Positions 8,168 through 17,714 of a stretch of 64,000 nucleotides of DNA are shown here, one piece after another (positions within the stretch are counted from its first letter, which is position 1; every line of letters starts with the position of its first letter). This stretch comes from Myxococcales bacterium (GTDB lineage: Bacteria > Myxococcota_A > Polyangia > Nannocystales > Nannocystaceae): NCBI GenBank assembly GCA_020633335.1, contig JACKDU010000003.1:682001-746000 (forward strand). Direction: 5' to 3'. Below the pieces are notes generated by a model, which saw only the letters and a program-made list of their open reading frames with translations, did no database searches and had not been told where the DNA came from. Position numbers and translations under genes: made by a program.

Positions 8168-9204
8168 GTCGCCTCCTCCTCCTCCTCGACGACCGCGGCC
8201 GCGCGGGCGGCGACCGCCTCGATCACCCCGAGGCGCTGCATCTTCGCGCCGAGCCGGATCGCGTTGACGAAGGCCCGGCGGCCGGAGTTCGCCTGGGTGA
8301 CGATCACCGGGCGATCGACCCCGAGGAGCGGCGCGCCGCCGTAGCTCTCCCAGTCGGTGAATTCGCGGAGCTTGGCGATCCCGCCCTCGAGCATCTGCAT
8401 GCCCAGGCGCCACTGGAAGCGCTCCTGGGCCCTGCGGAGGAGCGCCTCCGCGGTCGTCGCCACCCCCTCGAGGGTGCGGACGAGGACATCGCCCGAGAAG
8501 CCGTCGGTGACGATCACGTCGGCGTCGCCGTGGGTCACTTGATCTGCGCGGACGAGACCGATGTACTCAAAGCCGGGGTGAAGGTCCTGGAGGCGAGCAT
8601 GGGCGGCGCGGATCCGCGGGGGAGCGGCGCTCGCGGTCGGGCCGTTGGCGAGGAGGCCGACCCGCGGCCGCTCGACGCTCGAGATCTTCGAGGCGTAGGC
8701 CGCCCCCATCGCCGCGAAGGTGACGAGGTGGGCGCTCGTGCACTCGATCGTCGCGCCGACGTCGAGGAGGAGCGCGAAGGGATCGTCGTTGGGGCCGCGG
8801 TGGCGGAGCGTCGGGTAGACCGCGGCGAGGGCCGCCCGGTGGACCGCGGGGAGGCGCCCGAGGGCCCGCAGCGCCTGGCTGACGATCACCCCGGGCGGGC
8901 CGGCGGAGACGAAGATCGCGTCCTCCTCGCGGGCGGTGAGCTCCAGGCCGACGGCGACGCTCGAGCGCGGCGCCTGCCGATCGGCGAGGTGAGGGTCGAG
9001 ATCGACCGGCAGCGGATCGGCGGCGTGGACCACCCGGAGGCGCTCGGCGTCGTGGGCCATGCCGAGGAGCGCCTCCGTGATCTTGTCCTCGTCGCCGACG
9101 ACGACGAGCTGGACGTCGAGCTCGAGGCTGGCGATCGCGGCGGCGGCGAGGGCCTCGGTCCCTTGATCTTTGCCGGCGCAGGTGTCGATGACGATCGTGG
9201 TCAC
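8164..9204 (-). CDS. plsX: PlsX-like phosphate acyltransferase, divergent
   Basis: 346 residues, near the usual PlsX length. PlsX makes acyl-phosphate from acyl-ACP for phospholipid synthesis. Recognisable family blocks are VSAGPPGVIVSQALRALGRL, LLDVGATIECTSAHLVTFAAMG, VIVTDGFSGDVLVRTLEG and GGAPLLGVDRPVIV. Other normally conserved parts are changed: the N-terminal GGD element reads DTCAGKDQGTEA, and the usual 'VSAGNTGA' reads VSAGPPGV. It may therefore be a paralogue with a changed substrate rather than the housekeeping enzyme; rpmF and fabH, the usual plsX neighbours, are absent. It is coupled by a 4-nt overlap to the App1-like gene. Confidence 0.7.
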   Translation of the reverse strand: MTTIVIDTCAGKDQGTEALAAAAIASLELDVQLVVVGDEDKITEALLGMAHDAERLRVVHAADPLPVDLDPHLADRQAPRSSVAVGLELTAREEDAIFVSAGPPGVIVSQALRALGRLPAVHRAALAAVYPTLRHRGPNDDPFALLLDVGATIECTSAHLVTFAAMGAAYASKISSVERPRVGLLANGPTASAAPPRIRAAHARLQDLHPGFEYIGLVRADQVTHGDADVIVTDGFSGDVLVRTLEGVATTAEALLRRAQERFQWRLGMQMLEGGIAKLREFTDWESYGGAPLLGVDRPVIVTQANSGRRAFVNAIRLGAKMQRLGVIEAVAARAAAVVEEEEEAT

Positions 9205-9465
9205 GGCTCCCTCGGAGGGGCCTCTTTGTACCGCGGGTCGGCGCCTGCCGGGGTGGGTCAGGACACAATCCGGCGGGCCCGGGGACCCCGGTCTTGTAAC
9301 ACGGAAAGGACCCGTTCAATAGCCCGCCGGCGCCCTCGCTCAGGCCACCAAGGGGAGGGCGACGCGATCCCAATTCCTGTGCTATTCCCCCTGGCGGCCG
9401 CCCTGGCCGAGCGCGAGGAGCGCGAGGGCACCCCTGGATAATTTACGGCGATTATAGGAGAAATG

Positions 9466-10325
<860 letters not shown>

Positions 10326-10326
<1 letters not shown>

Positions 10327-11963
10327 TGAGCGCCCGCGAGACCATGAACATCGTCATCGTCGGCCATGTCGACCACGGCAAGTCGACCCTGGTCGGCCGC
10401 CTCCTCGCCGACACCCAGACCTTGCCCGAGGGCAAGGTCGAGCAGGTCCAGGCGACCTGCCGCCGCCAGGGGAAGGTCTTCGAGTACGCCTTCCTCCTCG
10501 ACGCCCTCGAGGCCGAGCAGGACCAGGGGATCACGATCGACGCCGCCCGGGTCTTCTTCAAGACCGCCCGCCGCGACTACATCATCATCGACGCGCCGGG
10601 GCACATCGAGTTCCTCAAGAACATGGTGACCGGCGCCGCCCGGGCCGAGGCGGCGGTCCTCCTCATCGACGCCGGCGAGGGGGTCCAGGAGAACAGCCGG
10701 CGCCACGGCTACCTCCTGGCGATGCTCGGGATCCGCCAGGTGGTGGTCGCGGTCAACAAGATGGATCTGGTCGGCTACGACCAGGCGACCTTCGAGCGGA
10801 TCGCCCGCGAGTACCGCGACTTCCTCGCCGAGGTCGGGGTCTCGCCGCGGGTCTTCATCCCGGTCGCCGCCCGCAGCGGCGAGATGATCGCCGCCCGCGC
10901 GCCGGCGCTCGCCTGGTACGGCGGGCCGACGGTGCTCGAGGCGGTCGACGAGCTCCGCAAGGAGCCGGGGCGCGAGGACCTGCCGCTCCGCCTGCCGGTC
11001 CAGGACGTCTACAAGTGGGGCCACCGCGGCGACGATCGGCGGATCATCGCCGGTCGGGTCGCCGCCGGGCGGGTCGCGGTCGGCGACGAGGTCGTCTTCT
11101 GGCCCTCGGGGAAGCGCTCGCGGGTCGCGTCGATCGAGGCCTTCTCGGCGCCGCCCCAGGCGTCGGTGGGCGCCGGTCGCTCGACCGGGATCACCCTCAC
11201 GGAGCAGATCTTCGCCGACCGCGGGGACATCGTCTCCCACGTCGCCGAGCCGCCGGCGGTCGCCAACCGCCTCCGGGTCAAGCTCTTCTGGCTCGGGCGG
11301 GCGCCGATGACCGGCGATCGGGCCTACAAGCTGAAGCTGGCGACCGCCGAGGTCGAGGCCCGGATCGCCGCGATCCACCGGGTCCTCGACGCCAGCGATC
11401 TCGACTCGAGCACCGACAAGCGGGCGATCGATCGCCACGACGTCGCCGACGTCACCCTCGCGCTGCGGCGGCCGATCGCGGTCGACACCGCCGAGCGCTC
11501 GGAGGTCACCGGCCGCTTCGTGATCGTCGACGGCTACGACATCGCCGGCGGCGGGATCGTCAGCGCCCACGCCCTCGAGGGGGAGCGGGCGGCGAGCGGC
11601 AGCGAGCGCCGGCGGGCGCTCCTCGGCCACCCGCCGGCGCTGATCAGCGTCCGCGGGCCGGGGCCGCGGAGCCGGGCGATCGTCGAGGCGCTCGAGGCCC
11701 AGCTCTGCGACCTCGGCAACCTCGCCTACGTCGCCGACGAGCAGGCGAGCCCGGCGCTCCTGGAGGCGCTCCTCGACGTCGGCGCGCTCGTCCTCGCGAC
11801 CTCCGAGGTCGCGGCCCTCGCCGATCCGCCGGCGACGACGATCCGCGTCAGCGTCGGCGGCGACGAGGGCGATCTGGTCCTCGACGGCGAGTGCCCGCCG
11901 CGGGCGGCGAGCGAGGCGATCCTGGTGCTCCTCGGCGAGCGCGGGCTCCTCCGCGGGGGCTAG
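10326..11963 (+). CDS. cysN: sulfate adenylyltransferase GTPase subunit (CysN) with degenerate CysC-like tail
   Basis: 545 residues. The GTPase has G1 GHVDHGKST (~12-20), the CysN switch region DQGITIDAA, G3 DAPGHIEF (~93) and G4 NKMD, followed by EF-Tu-like domains 2 and 3 (DVYKWG...RIIAGRV...). Typical CysN proteins end near residue 430-470. Here ~120 more residues (from ~424) align in layout with APS kinase (CysC): where CysC has its P-loop GLSGSGKST, this protein reads RGPGPRSRAI, with no GKS/T. Phosphate transfer to APS by this domain is therefore unlikely; no intact cysC is visible in the window. It overlaps cysD by one base, forming a two-gene operon. Confidence 0.93.
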
Positions 11964-11975
11964 CGCCGCCGCGGC

Positions 11976-12806
11976 CTACGACCCCGCCGGGGCGCCGGCG
12001 TCGAGCTCGGCGAGGCGCCGCTGGATCAGCCACTCGGAGAGCTCGCCGGCGTTCGGCGCCTGCTCGGGCAGGCTCGAGGTCGCGTGCGCCTCCTCGAGAT
12101 CGGTCGCCAGCCGCTGCCAGTTGCCGCGGTGGTGGGCGTCGACCGGTGCGGCGATCGATCCGCGCTCGCTCCCCATCGTCTTGAGGGCGATCAGATCGAG
12201 CGCGTCGTCGTAGCCGTAGCGCGGCGCGGTCACCCGGAGGTCGGCGCAGAGCTCCCCGCTGTGGAGGAGGTGGATCCCGGTGAGCGCGACCCGGTAGATG
12301 TAGAGGAGGCTCTTGGCGCCCGGGGCCTCGCTCCGCTCGTGGTCCCGGCACTTGCCGCGGAAGAAGCCCTGGTAGTGGCGGAAGTACTTCTTCGAGATCG
12401 TCCGGCGGGCGAGGGCGCGGAGCTCCTCGAGCTCGTCCGAGGGCTGGAGCTGCCAGGGGCTCAGGATCCGCTCGAGCATGTTGCCGTTGCCGCGGAGGAG
12501 GAGATCGAGCGCCTGGCGGGCCTCGGTGAGGGTGAGGTCGACCTCGACGTCGTCGAAGACGACCATTCGATCGAAGCTCTCGGCCGGTCGCCCGAGGCCG
12601 AGGAGCGAGCGCAGCGGCGCGAGGTAGATCCCCTTGAGGTCGAGGTCGCTGTCCGGCGAGGGGAAGCCGTAGAGGTGGGCGCCGGTGACCGCGGCGACCA
12701 TCACCCGCCCCGGGAGGGTGATGCTCTCCAGGTAGCGGCGGCCGAGGTCGAGGTCGGGGGCGAGGTCGCCGAGGTCGAGCTCTGGGTCGTGCACGTTTCG
12801 CTCCAT
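11976..12806 (-). CDS. RlaP-type predicted nucleotidyltransferase (second of pair)
   Basis: 276 residues. The N-terminal nucleotidyltransferase signature GAHLYGFPSPDSDLDLKGIY (~42-61) provides the G-S/H...DxD metal-binding pair, followed by VDLTLTEARQALDLLLRGN with a further acidic residue. This is the pol-beta-fold family called RlaP (COG3541, 'RNA-ligase-associated predicted nucleotidyltransferase'), found with RNA repair enzymes and phages. The C-terminal half (KKYFRHYQGFFRGKC..., YIYRVALTGIHLLHSGEL) is typical of the family. It starts 5 nt after the stop of a second RlaP gene, so both are one operon. No RNA ligase gene is nearby. Substrate unknown. Confidence 0.8.
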   Translation of the reverse strand: MERNVHDPELDLGDLAPDLDLGRRYLESITLPGRVMVAAVTGAHLYGFPSPDSDLDLKGIYLAPLRSLLGLGRPAESFDRMVVFDDVEVDLTLTEARQALDLLLRGNGNMLERILSPWQLQPSDELEELRALARRTISKKYFRHYQGFFRGKCRDHERSEAPGAKSLLYIYRVALTGIHLLHSGELCADLRVTAPRYGYDDALDLIALKTMGSERGSIAAPVDAHHRGNWQRLATDLEEAHATSSLPEQAPNAGELSEWLIQRRLAELDAGAPAGS

Positions 12807-12811
12807 CGCCT

Positions 12812-13744
12812 TCAGGCGGCGCCGAGGCCCAGGGCCGCGGCGACCAGCGCGTCGCAGAGGCGGTCGAGCGCCTCCTCGTCGGGGTGTTCGGGGAGCGGGG
12901 AGGCGCTCGCCGCCCGCTTGATCGTCGCCGACATCGACTCGGCGGCCTCGATGAGCTGGTCGTAGGACCAGATCCCCTCGCGGATCGCCCGGAGCTCATC
13001 GGCGTCGGGGCGGCGGACGATCACCGCCCCGTCGCGGAGGATCTCGAGGCCCATCCGGAGGAGTCGCACGAGGTGCATCGCGTGCTTGGTATCGTAGCCG
13101 AAGCGGGCCTCGAGCTCGGCCCGTCGGGGGTTGCGCGTGCGCAGCCAGCCGCCGTAGTTCTCCCACTCGCGCCGGGCCGCGCGGTAGCGCCGCTCGCGAT
13201 CGAGGATCGCCAGGAAATTTGGGGTGAGGGCGCCCTCGTCGAGCCGCCCGTCTTCGAGCATCGTCTCGACCGCGCCGAGCTGATCGCGGGAGATCGTCGC
13301 CCGCTCCGGGAGGCCGAATTCCGCGCGCGTCGGCGCGGCCTCGGGCGGGCTCAGGAGCCAGCGGCGGTGGGTCTTGATCCGCGCGAGCTGGCTCAGCGCG
13401 TAGCCGGCGAAGCTCCCCTGGGCGCGGCGCGAGAGGAAGGCGTCGCGGGCCGCGAGGAGGCGCTCGCCGAGCGGCGTCACGACCTCCTGATCGGCGGGGT
13501 CGGTCCAGAGGATCTCGAGCACCGTCGGGTTGGCGGCGGCCGCCAGGCGGAAGAGCTTGCGGATCTCGTAGCGCACGTGATCGGCGTCGAGCTCGATCTG
13601 CTCGGGCGAGCTCTGGTAGCCGAGGTACCAGCGCCGGGGGCCGATGATCACGCCCTTGCGATCGGTGTCGGACGCCGGGGTCGCGAGGCCGTAGGCCCGC
13701 GAGCCGTGGATCGTCTCGTAGATCAGGGTCGGGGCCGCGTCCAC
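12812..13744 (-). CDS. RlaP-type predicted nucleotidyltransferase (first of pair)
   Basis: 310 residues, GTG start. GSRAYGLATPASDTDRKGV (~14-32) is the nucleotidyltransferase motif with the DxD pair; IELDADHVRYEIRKLFRLAAAANPTVLE supplies the downstream acidic position and helix. The C-terminal helical part (YDTKHAMHLVRLLRMGLEIL) resembles the region that follows in COG3541 proteins. It is only distantly similar to its downstream neighbour, so the pair are old paralogues or independent recruits rather than a fresh duplication. Role in RNA end repair or tRNA modification is a family-based guess. Confidence 0.8.
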   Translation of the reverse strand: MDAAPTLIYETIHGSRAYGLATPASDTDRKGVIIGPRRWYLGYQSSPEQIELDADHVRYEIRKLFRLAAAANPTVLEILWTDPADQEVVTPLGERLLAARDAFLSRRAQGSFAGYALSQLARIKTHRRWLLSPPEAAPTRAEFGLPERATISRDQLGAVETMLEDGRLDEGALTPNFLAILDRERRYRAARREWENYGGWLRTRNPRRAELEARFGYDTKHAMHLVRLLRMGLEILRDGAVIVRRPDADELRAIREGIWSYDQLIEAAESMSATIKRAASASPLPEHPDEEALDRLCDALVAAALGLGAA

Positions 13745-13826
13745 GTCGATCGGATAACACGCCCCGCGGTCCGGCGCGGTGACCCAGGCCGCGACAGGAG
13801 CGCGCGCCGGGGGTCGTCCGCGCGCG

Positions 13827-15320
13827 TCAGCGGGCGGCGACGCCCGGGAGGAGCTCGGCCTGCGGCCCGTAGCGCGCGACGTAGCCCTTCACCCGGAGCT
13901 TGCGCGCGGTGTTCTTCGAGGACATCGGCCGGAGGAGGCCGATCACCGGCTTGTCGGGGCCCCAGGGGCGATCGTAGCGGCCGAGCACCCAGAAGATCCC
14001 GCTGTAGGAGTTGGGGTCGCGGCCGTCGAGGGCGAAGCGGTTGTTGAGCTCGATCATCGCCGCCAGCGCGTCCGCGGGGGTCGCCGACCACTCGAGGATC
14101 TTCTTCCCCCAGAGCATCCGCAGGTAGTTGTGGATCCGCCCCTCGCGGACGAGCTGGCGCTGGGCGGCGTTCCAGAGCGGGTCGTGGGTGCGGGCCTCGG
14201 CCAGCGCGTCGAGCCCGTAGAGGTGCTCGCGGCGATCGTCCGCGTGGGCGGCGAGGGTCGCCTGGGCCCAGCCCGGGAGGGACGCGTAGCGATCGAAGTC
14301 GTCGCGCTTGCTCGCCATGTTGAAGCCGAGCTCGCGCCAGGTGACGAGCTCGTCGAGGAAGGCCTCGGTGTCGGCGCTGAGCCCCCACCAGCCGGCCTTC
14401 GATCCGCTCGGCTTGCCGAGGCGATCGGCCGACCAGCGCTCGCGCCCCAGGAGGAGGCGGACGACCTGGTGGGCGCCGACGTGGCCGTAGTGGAGGTAGG
14501 GCGAGAGGCCGCTCTGGGCGTCGTCGTCGGGGTGCGAGCGCGCGCTCGCGTAGCGAGGGAGGCGCTCGTGGACGAAGCGCTGGAGATGCTCCGCCCCGGC
14601 CGTCGCCCCGCCCGGGAGCGCGCCGGGGCCGACCGCGTGATCGATCGGCAGGCGGGCGAGCGCCGCCGGATCGCCGGCGAGGAGGGCGGGGTCGGCAGGG
14701 GCCCAGCGCTCGCCGAGGGGGAGGGGACTCCGAAGTCGCGGCAGCTCGAGGCCGGCGAGGGGATCGGCCGCCGGCCACTCGCCGAGGTGGGCGGGGAGGG
14801 TGCGGTGGAGGAAGCGGCGGAGCGCGTGGGCGCTGGGGAAGACCGCGTCGGTCGCCCGCAGCGGCAGGAGGCCGCAGCCGTCGATCACCTCGAGGCGGAC
14901 CGGCAGGCGGGGCGCCGCCGCCTCGATCATCGCCGGCAGGAAGAAGCCCGGGGCCTCGTCGGTGACCACCACCGCCGCCCGCGACGCGAGCGCGGCGAGG
15001 AGGCCGGAGCCCGCCCCGGGCTCGGGCTCGACGTAGGGGAGGTAGGTCACCGGCGCGCCCGCGAAGGCCCGCTGGTTGCTCGCCATCCCGTCGAGGATGA
15101 AGCGGTGGTGGCGATCGCTGGCCCAGCGGTAGCCGGCCCGCAGCGCCTCGAAGACGACCAGCGGCCGGCCGAGCGCGCGGGCGTGGGCGAGCGCCCGATC
15201 GAGGGCGAAGCTCGACGTCGGCCGGCGGGCGCCGATCATCCAGTAGAGGACGTACTCCGCGTCGCCGCGGATCGGCGCGTCGTTGGCCGCGCGGACGCGG
15301 AGCGGGGGGAAGGGTCGCAC
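13827..15320 (-). CDS. phr: class II deoxyribodipyrimidine (CPD) photolyase
   Basis: 497 residues, GTG start. It repairs UV-induced cyclobutane pyrimidine dimers with light, using FAD. The class II signatures are YVLYWMIGARR at the N-terminal antenna domain, SGLSPYLHYGHVGAHQVV, TWRELGFNM, YASLPGWAQATLAAH, THDPLWNAAQRQLVREGRIH, NYLRMLWGKKILEWS, LDGRDPNSYSGIFWVLGRYD and MSSKNTARKL. Length is normal. The next genes on this strand (RlaP pair) begin 82 nt downstream, so co-transcription is possible but not shown. Confident by motif density. Confidence 0.96.
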   Translation of the reverse strand: MRPFPPLRVRAANDAPIRGDAEYVLYWMIGARRPTSSFALDRALAHARALGRPLVVFEALRAGYRWASDRHHRFILDGMASNQRAFAGAPVTYLPYVEPEPGAGSGLLAALASRAAVVVTDEAPGFFLPAMIEAAAPRLPVRLEVIDGCGLLPLRATDAVFPSAHALRRFLHRTLPAHLGEWPAADPLAGLELPRLRSPLPLGERWAPADPALLAGDPAALARLPIDHAVGPGALPGGATAGAEHLQRFVHERLPRYASARSHPDDDAQSGLSPYLHYGHVGAHQVVRLLLGRERWSADRLGKPSGSKAGWWGLSADTEAFLDELVTWRELGFNMASKRDDFDRYASLPGWAQATLAAHADDRREHLYGLDALAEARTHDPLWNAAQRQLVREGRIHNYLRMLWGKKILEWSATPADALAAMIELNNRFALDGRDPNSYSGIFWVLGRYDRPWGPDKPVIGLLRPMSSKNTARKLRVKGYVARYGPQAELLPGVAAR

Positions 15321-15368
15321 GGCCGGGGACCATGGATCGGGTCGCCCGGGCGCGCAAACGCCCGGGGC

Positions 15369-16223
15369 TCAGGGCGCGGGCGCAGGCGGCCCCTCGAGCC
15401 CGAGATCGGCGATCTTGGCCCGGACCGCGGCCATGAAGGCGGGCCCGGGGTCGCCCTTGCGGGTGCGGTAGCTCTTGTCCTGCTCCTTGAAGTAGGGGTG
15501 CTCGCGCATCGCCATCGCCTCGTGGTGGCCGATCACGTGGGTCAGCGGGTACTTGCCGGCGAGGTAGCGGACGAGGGCCGCGTTGGCCTCGACCTGGGCC
15601 TCGGTGAGCGGGTGGGCCTTGCCGTCGCCGACGTTCTCGACGCCGATCGCCAGGTGGTTGAGGCCGACGCAGTGGCGGGCGAACCAATTCTCGGGCATCA
15701 GGCGGAGGATTGTCCCGTCGCGATCGACGACGAATTGGGCCGACACGTTGAGGGCCCCGGCCTTCGCCAGGGTCTCGCGCCCCGACTCGATCTTCGTGCG
15801 ATCGAAGTAGCGCCAGGCGGCGTCGACCGACGAGCCGCCGGTGTGGTGGAGGACGACCATCCGCGGCTCGATCGTCACGTCCTGGGGGTCGCCGCCCTCA
15901 TGTCGACGTCGATAGTCGAGGGTGAGCGCCCGCCGCTCGTCGTCGAAGCGGATCGGTCGATCGACGATCGGCGGCCCCGGATCGCGGGCTCCCTCGGAGG
16001 CACCTTCGGCGCTCGTTCCTTCGGCTGAATTCACGGGCTCCGCGGCCGTCTCGGCGGGGGCATCGACGGCCCCCGAGGTCGCCTTCGGGGCCGCCTCGGG
16101 GCGCTCGGTCGGCGCGTCGCCGTGGGCCTCGGCGGCGACGCTCGTCGGCTCCGGGGCGCGCGAGCAGGCGGTGATCAGCGCAGCGAGGAGGAGAGGTCGC
16201 CAGCGAGGCATCGCCGCGACCAT
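15369..16223 (-). CDS. N-acetylmuramoyl-L-alanine amidase (PGRP/Amidase_2) lipoprotein
   Basis: 284 residues. Signal sequence with lipobox LITAC, then a ~75-residue Ala/Glu/Pro-rich linker and an Amidase_2 domain: VVLHHTGGSS (first zinc His), ALNVSAQFVVDRDGTILRLMPENWFARHC, NHLAIGVENVG, and HVIGHHEAM (second His), ending with a KGDPGPAFM block where the third ligand (Asp) is usual. It should cut peptide side chains from peptidoglycan glycan strands in the periplasm or externally. Starts at 16223 or 16211 (both ATG) are possible. It ends 48 nt before the photolyase start on the same strand. Confidence 0.93.
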   Translation of the reverse strand: MVAAMPRWRPLLLAALITACSRAPEPTSVAAEAHGDAPTERPEAAPKATSGAVDAPAETAAEPVNSAEGTSAEGASEGARDPGPPIVDRPIRFDDERRALTLDYRRRHEGGDPQDVTIEPRMVVLHHTGGSSVDAAWRYFDRTKIESGRETLAKAGALNVSAQFVVDRDGTILRLMPENWFARHCVGLNHLAIGVENVGDGKAHPLTEAQVEANAALVRYLAGKYPLTHVIGHHEAMAMREHPYFKEQDKSYRTRKGDPGPAFMAAVRAKIADLGLEGPPAPAP

Positions 16224-16306
16224 AGCGGCCCGCCTCTGGGGACGGCAAGGCGCTGGAGGGGAGCGTTTCGGCGCGTCATCGAGTATGCTCGCCCCTCCGG
16301 TTGGCC

Positions 16307-17524
16307 ATGATCACGCGCGAAACCATGCAAGCGGCGCTGGCCCTCGTCCTCGGGGCGCTGGTCGCCTGTACGTCCGAGGATCCGGGCACGACCGAGGGCA
16401 CCGAGACGAGCACCACCACCGGGACGACCTCGACGACCTCCGAGGGGCCGACGACGACGACCTCGTCGACCGGCACGACCACCGACCCCTCGACCTCGAC
16501 CACCGACACGACCAAGGGCGCCGGGATCTGCGGCGACGGGGTCGTCGACGACGGCGAGGAGTGCGACGACGGCAACAGCGACGACAACGACGATTGCCTC
16601 GCCGGCTGCGTCGCCGCCCGCTGCGGCGACGGGGTCGTCCACAAGGGCGTCGAGCAGTGCGACGACGGCAACGAGGAGGACGGCGACGCCTGCCTGAACA
16701 CCTGCGCCAAGGCGATCTGCGGCGACGGCGTGGTCCAGGTCGGGATCGAGGAGTGCGACAACGGCCAGGACAACGCCTTCGGGGTCTACGACGGCTGCAC
16801 GCCCTTCTGCGTCCCCGGCCCCCACTGCGGCGACGGCAAGGTCGACGAGCCCGAGCAGTGTGACGACGGCAACAACGGCGACGCGGCCGACGGCTGCCTC
16901 GACGGCTGCATCGCCGCGGTCTCCTGCATGACGATCAAAGAGGGCAAGCCGGACGCCGAGAACGGCCAGTACATCATCCTCCCGGAGGCCATCGAGTTCC
17001 CGGTGACGGTCTGGTGCGACATGGAGACCGACGGCGGCGGCTACACCTTCCTCAAGGTCGACGTCGCCAAGGGGATGAACAGCCCGCCGCTCACCGCGGG
17101 CCTCGCCGAGGCCGAGTGCGAGAAGTACGGGCTCCAGCTCCTGACCCCGCGGAGCTCGGGCCACGCCGAGTCGGCGTACTACGTCGCGGTCACCAAGAAC
17201 ATCCTGCCGGTCGGCGGCGGCACCGTGGTCGCCGACCCGAGCTACATGAGCATCCTCTCGATCTACCCGGTGGTCCCCGGGGTGAGCTGCGTCGGCAAGC
17301 CGCTCAACAGCGTCGACTGCCCGCAGTGGAAGGCCGGCGACGGCGGGCCCTTCTGGGTCACCGACATGCCGGTCGTCGGCCAGCCGAGCACCTCGAATTG
17401 CGCGGGCTGCTCGATGTACTACGAGTGGAACGACGACGCGACCGTCAAGATGTACATCGCCCTCGGGCAAGGCGGCTTCTCGAGCCCGCGCTTCCTCTGC
17501 GAGGTCGGCGACAAGCTGCCCTAG
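16307..17524 (+). CDS. lipoprotein with four DUF4215 repeats and fibrinogen-like C-terminal domain
   Basis: 405 residues. The ATG at 16307 is preferred to an in-frame TTG at 16301. Signal peptide with lipobox ALVAC; a ~55-residue Thr/Ser linker follows. Four cysteine-rich repeats begin CGDGVVDDGEECDDGN and similar (~75-205), a family common in myxobacteria. The C-terminal ~200 residues begin GQYIILP and contain VWCDMETDGGGYTFLKV, the diagnostic N-terminal block of fibrinogen-related domains, which bind glycans or acetyl groups in animals. Together this looks like a cell-surface adhesin or lectin. A TATGCT hexamer lies at 16284-16289. The stop codon TAG lies inside the long inverted repeat that starts at 17521. 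Confidence 0.88.
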   Translation: MITRETMQAALALVLGALVACTSEDPGTTEGTETSTTTGTTSTTSEGPTTTTSSTGTTTDPSTSTTDTTKGAGICGDGVVDDGEECDDGNSDDNDDCLAGCVAARCGDGVVHKGVEQCDDGNEEDGDACLNTCAKAICGDGVVQVGIEECDNGQDNAFGVYDGCTPFCVPGPHCGDGKVDEPEQCDDGNNGDAADGCLDGCIAAVSCMTIKEGKPDAENGQYIILPEAIEFPVTVWCDMETDGGGYTFLKVDVAKGMNSPPLTAGLAEAECEKYGLQLLTPRSSGHAESAYYVAVTKNILPVGGGTVVADPSYMSILSIYPVVPGVSCVGKPLNSVDCPQWKAGDGGPFWVTDMPVVGQPSTSNCAGCSMYYEWNDDATVKMYIALGQGGFSSPRFLCEVGDKLP

Positions 17525-17683
17525 TGCCGCGACCGCGACGTATCGACCCACCTCGCTTGGTCTCGCCGCCGCTGGCGTTGTTGCTCGTCGGTTACAGATG
17601 CCCGATCTGCGCCCTCCTCGCGCCTAGCCAGCGACGACGATCCCGGCGCGAGGTGGGTCGATACGTCGCGGTCGAGGCACTAG
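17521..17683. repeat. 163-bp long inverted-repeat element
   Basis: The arms 17521-17556 and 17648-17683 are each 36 nt and match as inverted repeats with a single mismatch (ninth base from the tip); both tips read CTAG. After a short bulge the pairing continues inward (CGCCGCCGCTGGC against GCCAGCGACGACG, with G:T pairs), giving a stem of about 50 bp. The central loop holds a small hairpin CAGAT-GCCCG-ATCTG. The left tip contains the stop codon of the preceding lipoprotein gene. This is far longer and more regular than a terminator and resembles a MITE- or REP-type element. No second copy was noticed in the window. Confidence 0.85.
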
Positions 17684-17714
17684 GGCGACGAGGGGAGGGG
17701 AGAGGAGAGGGCGC

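Noticed and set aside
9205..9465. Possible SAM or other riboswitch before cysD
   Set aside because: No recognisable aptamer helices or a following terminator were found; only a GATAAT hexamer and ribosome site.
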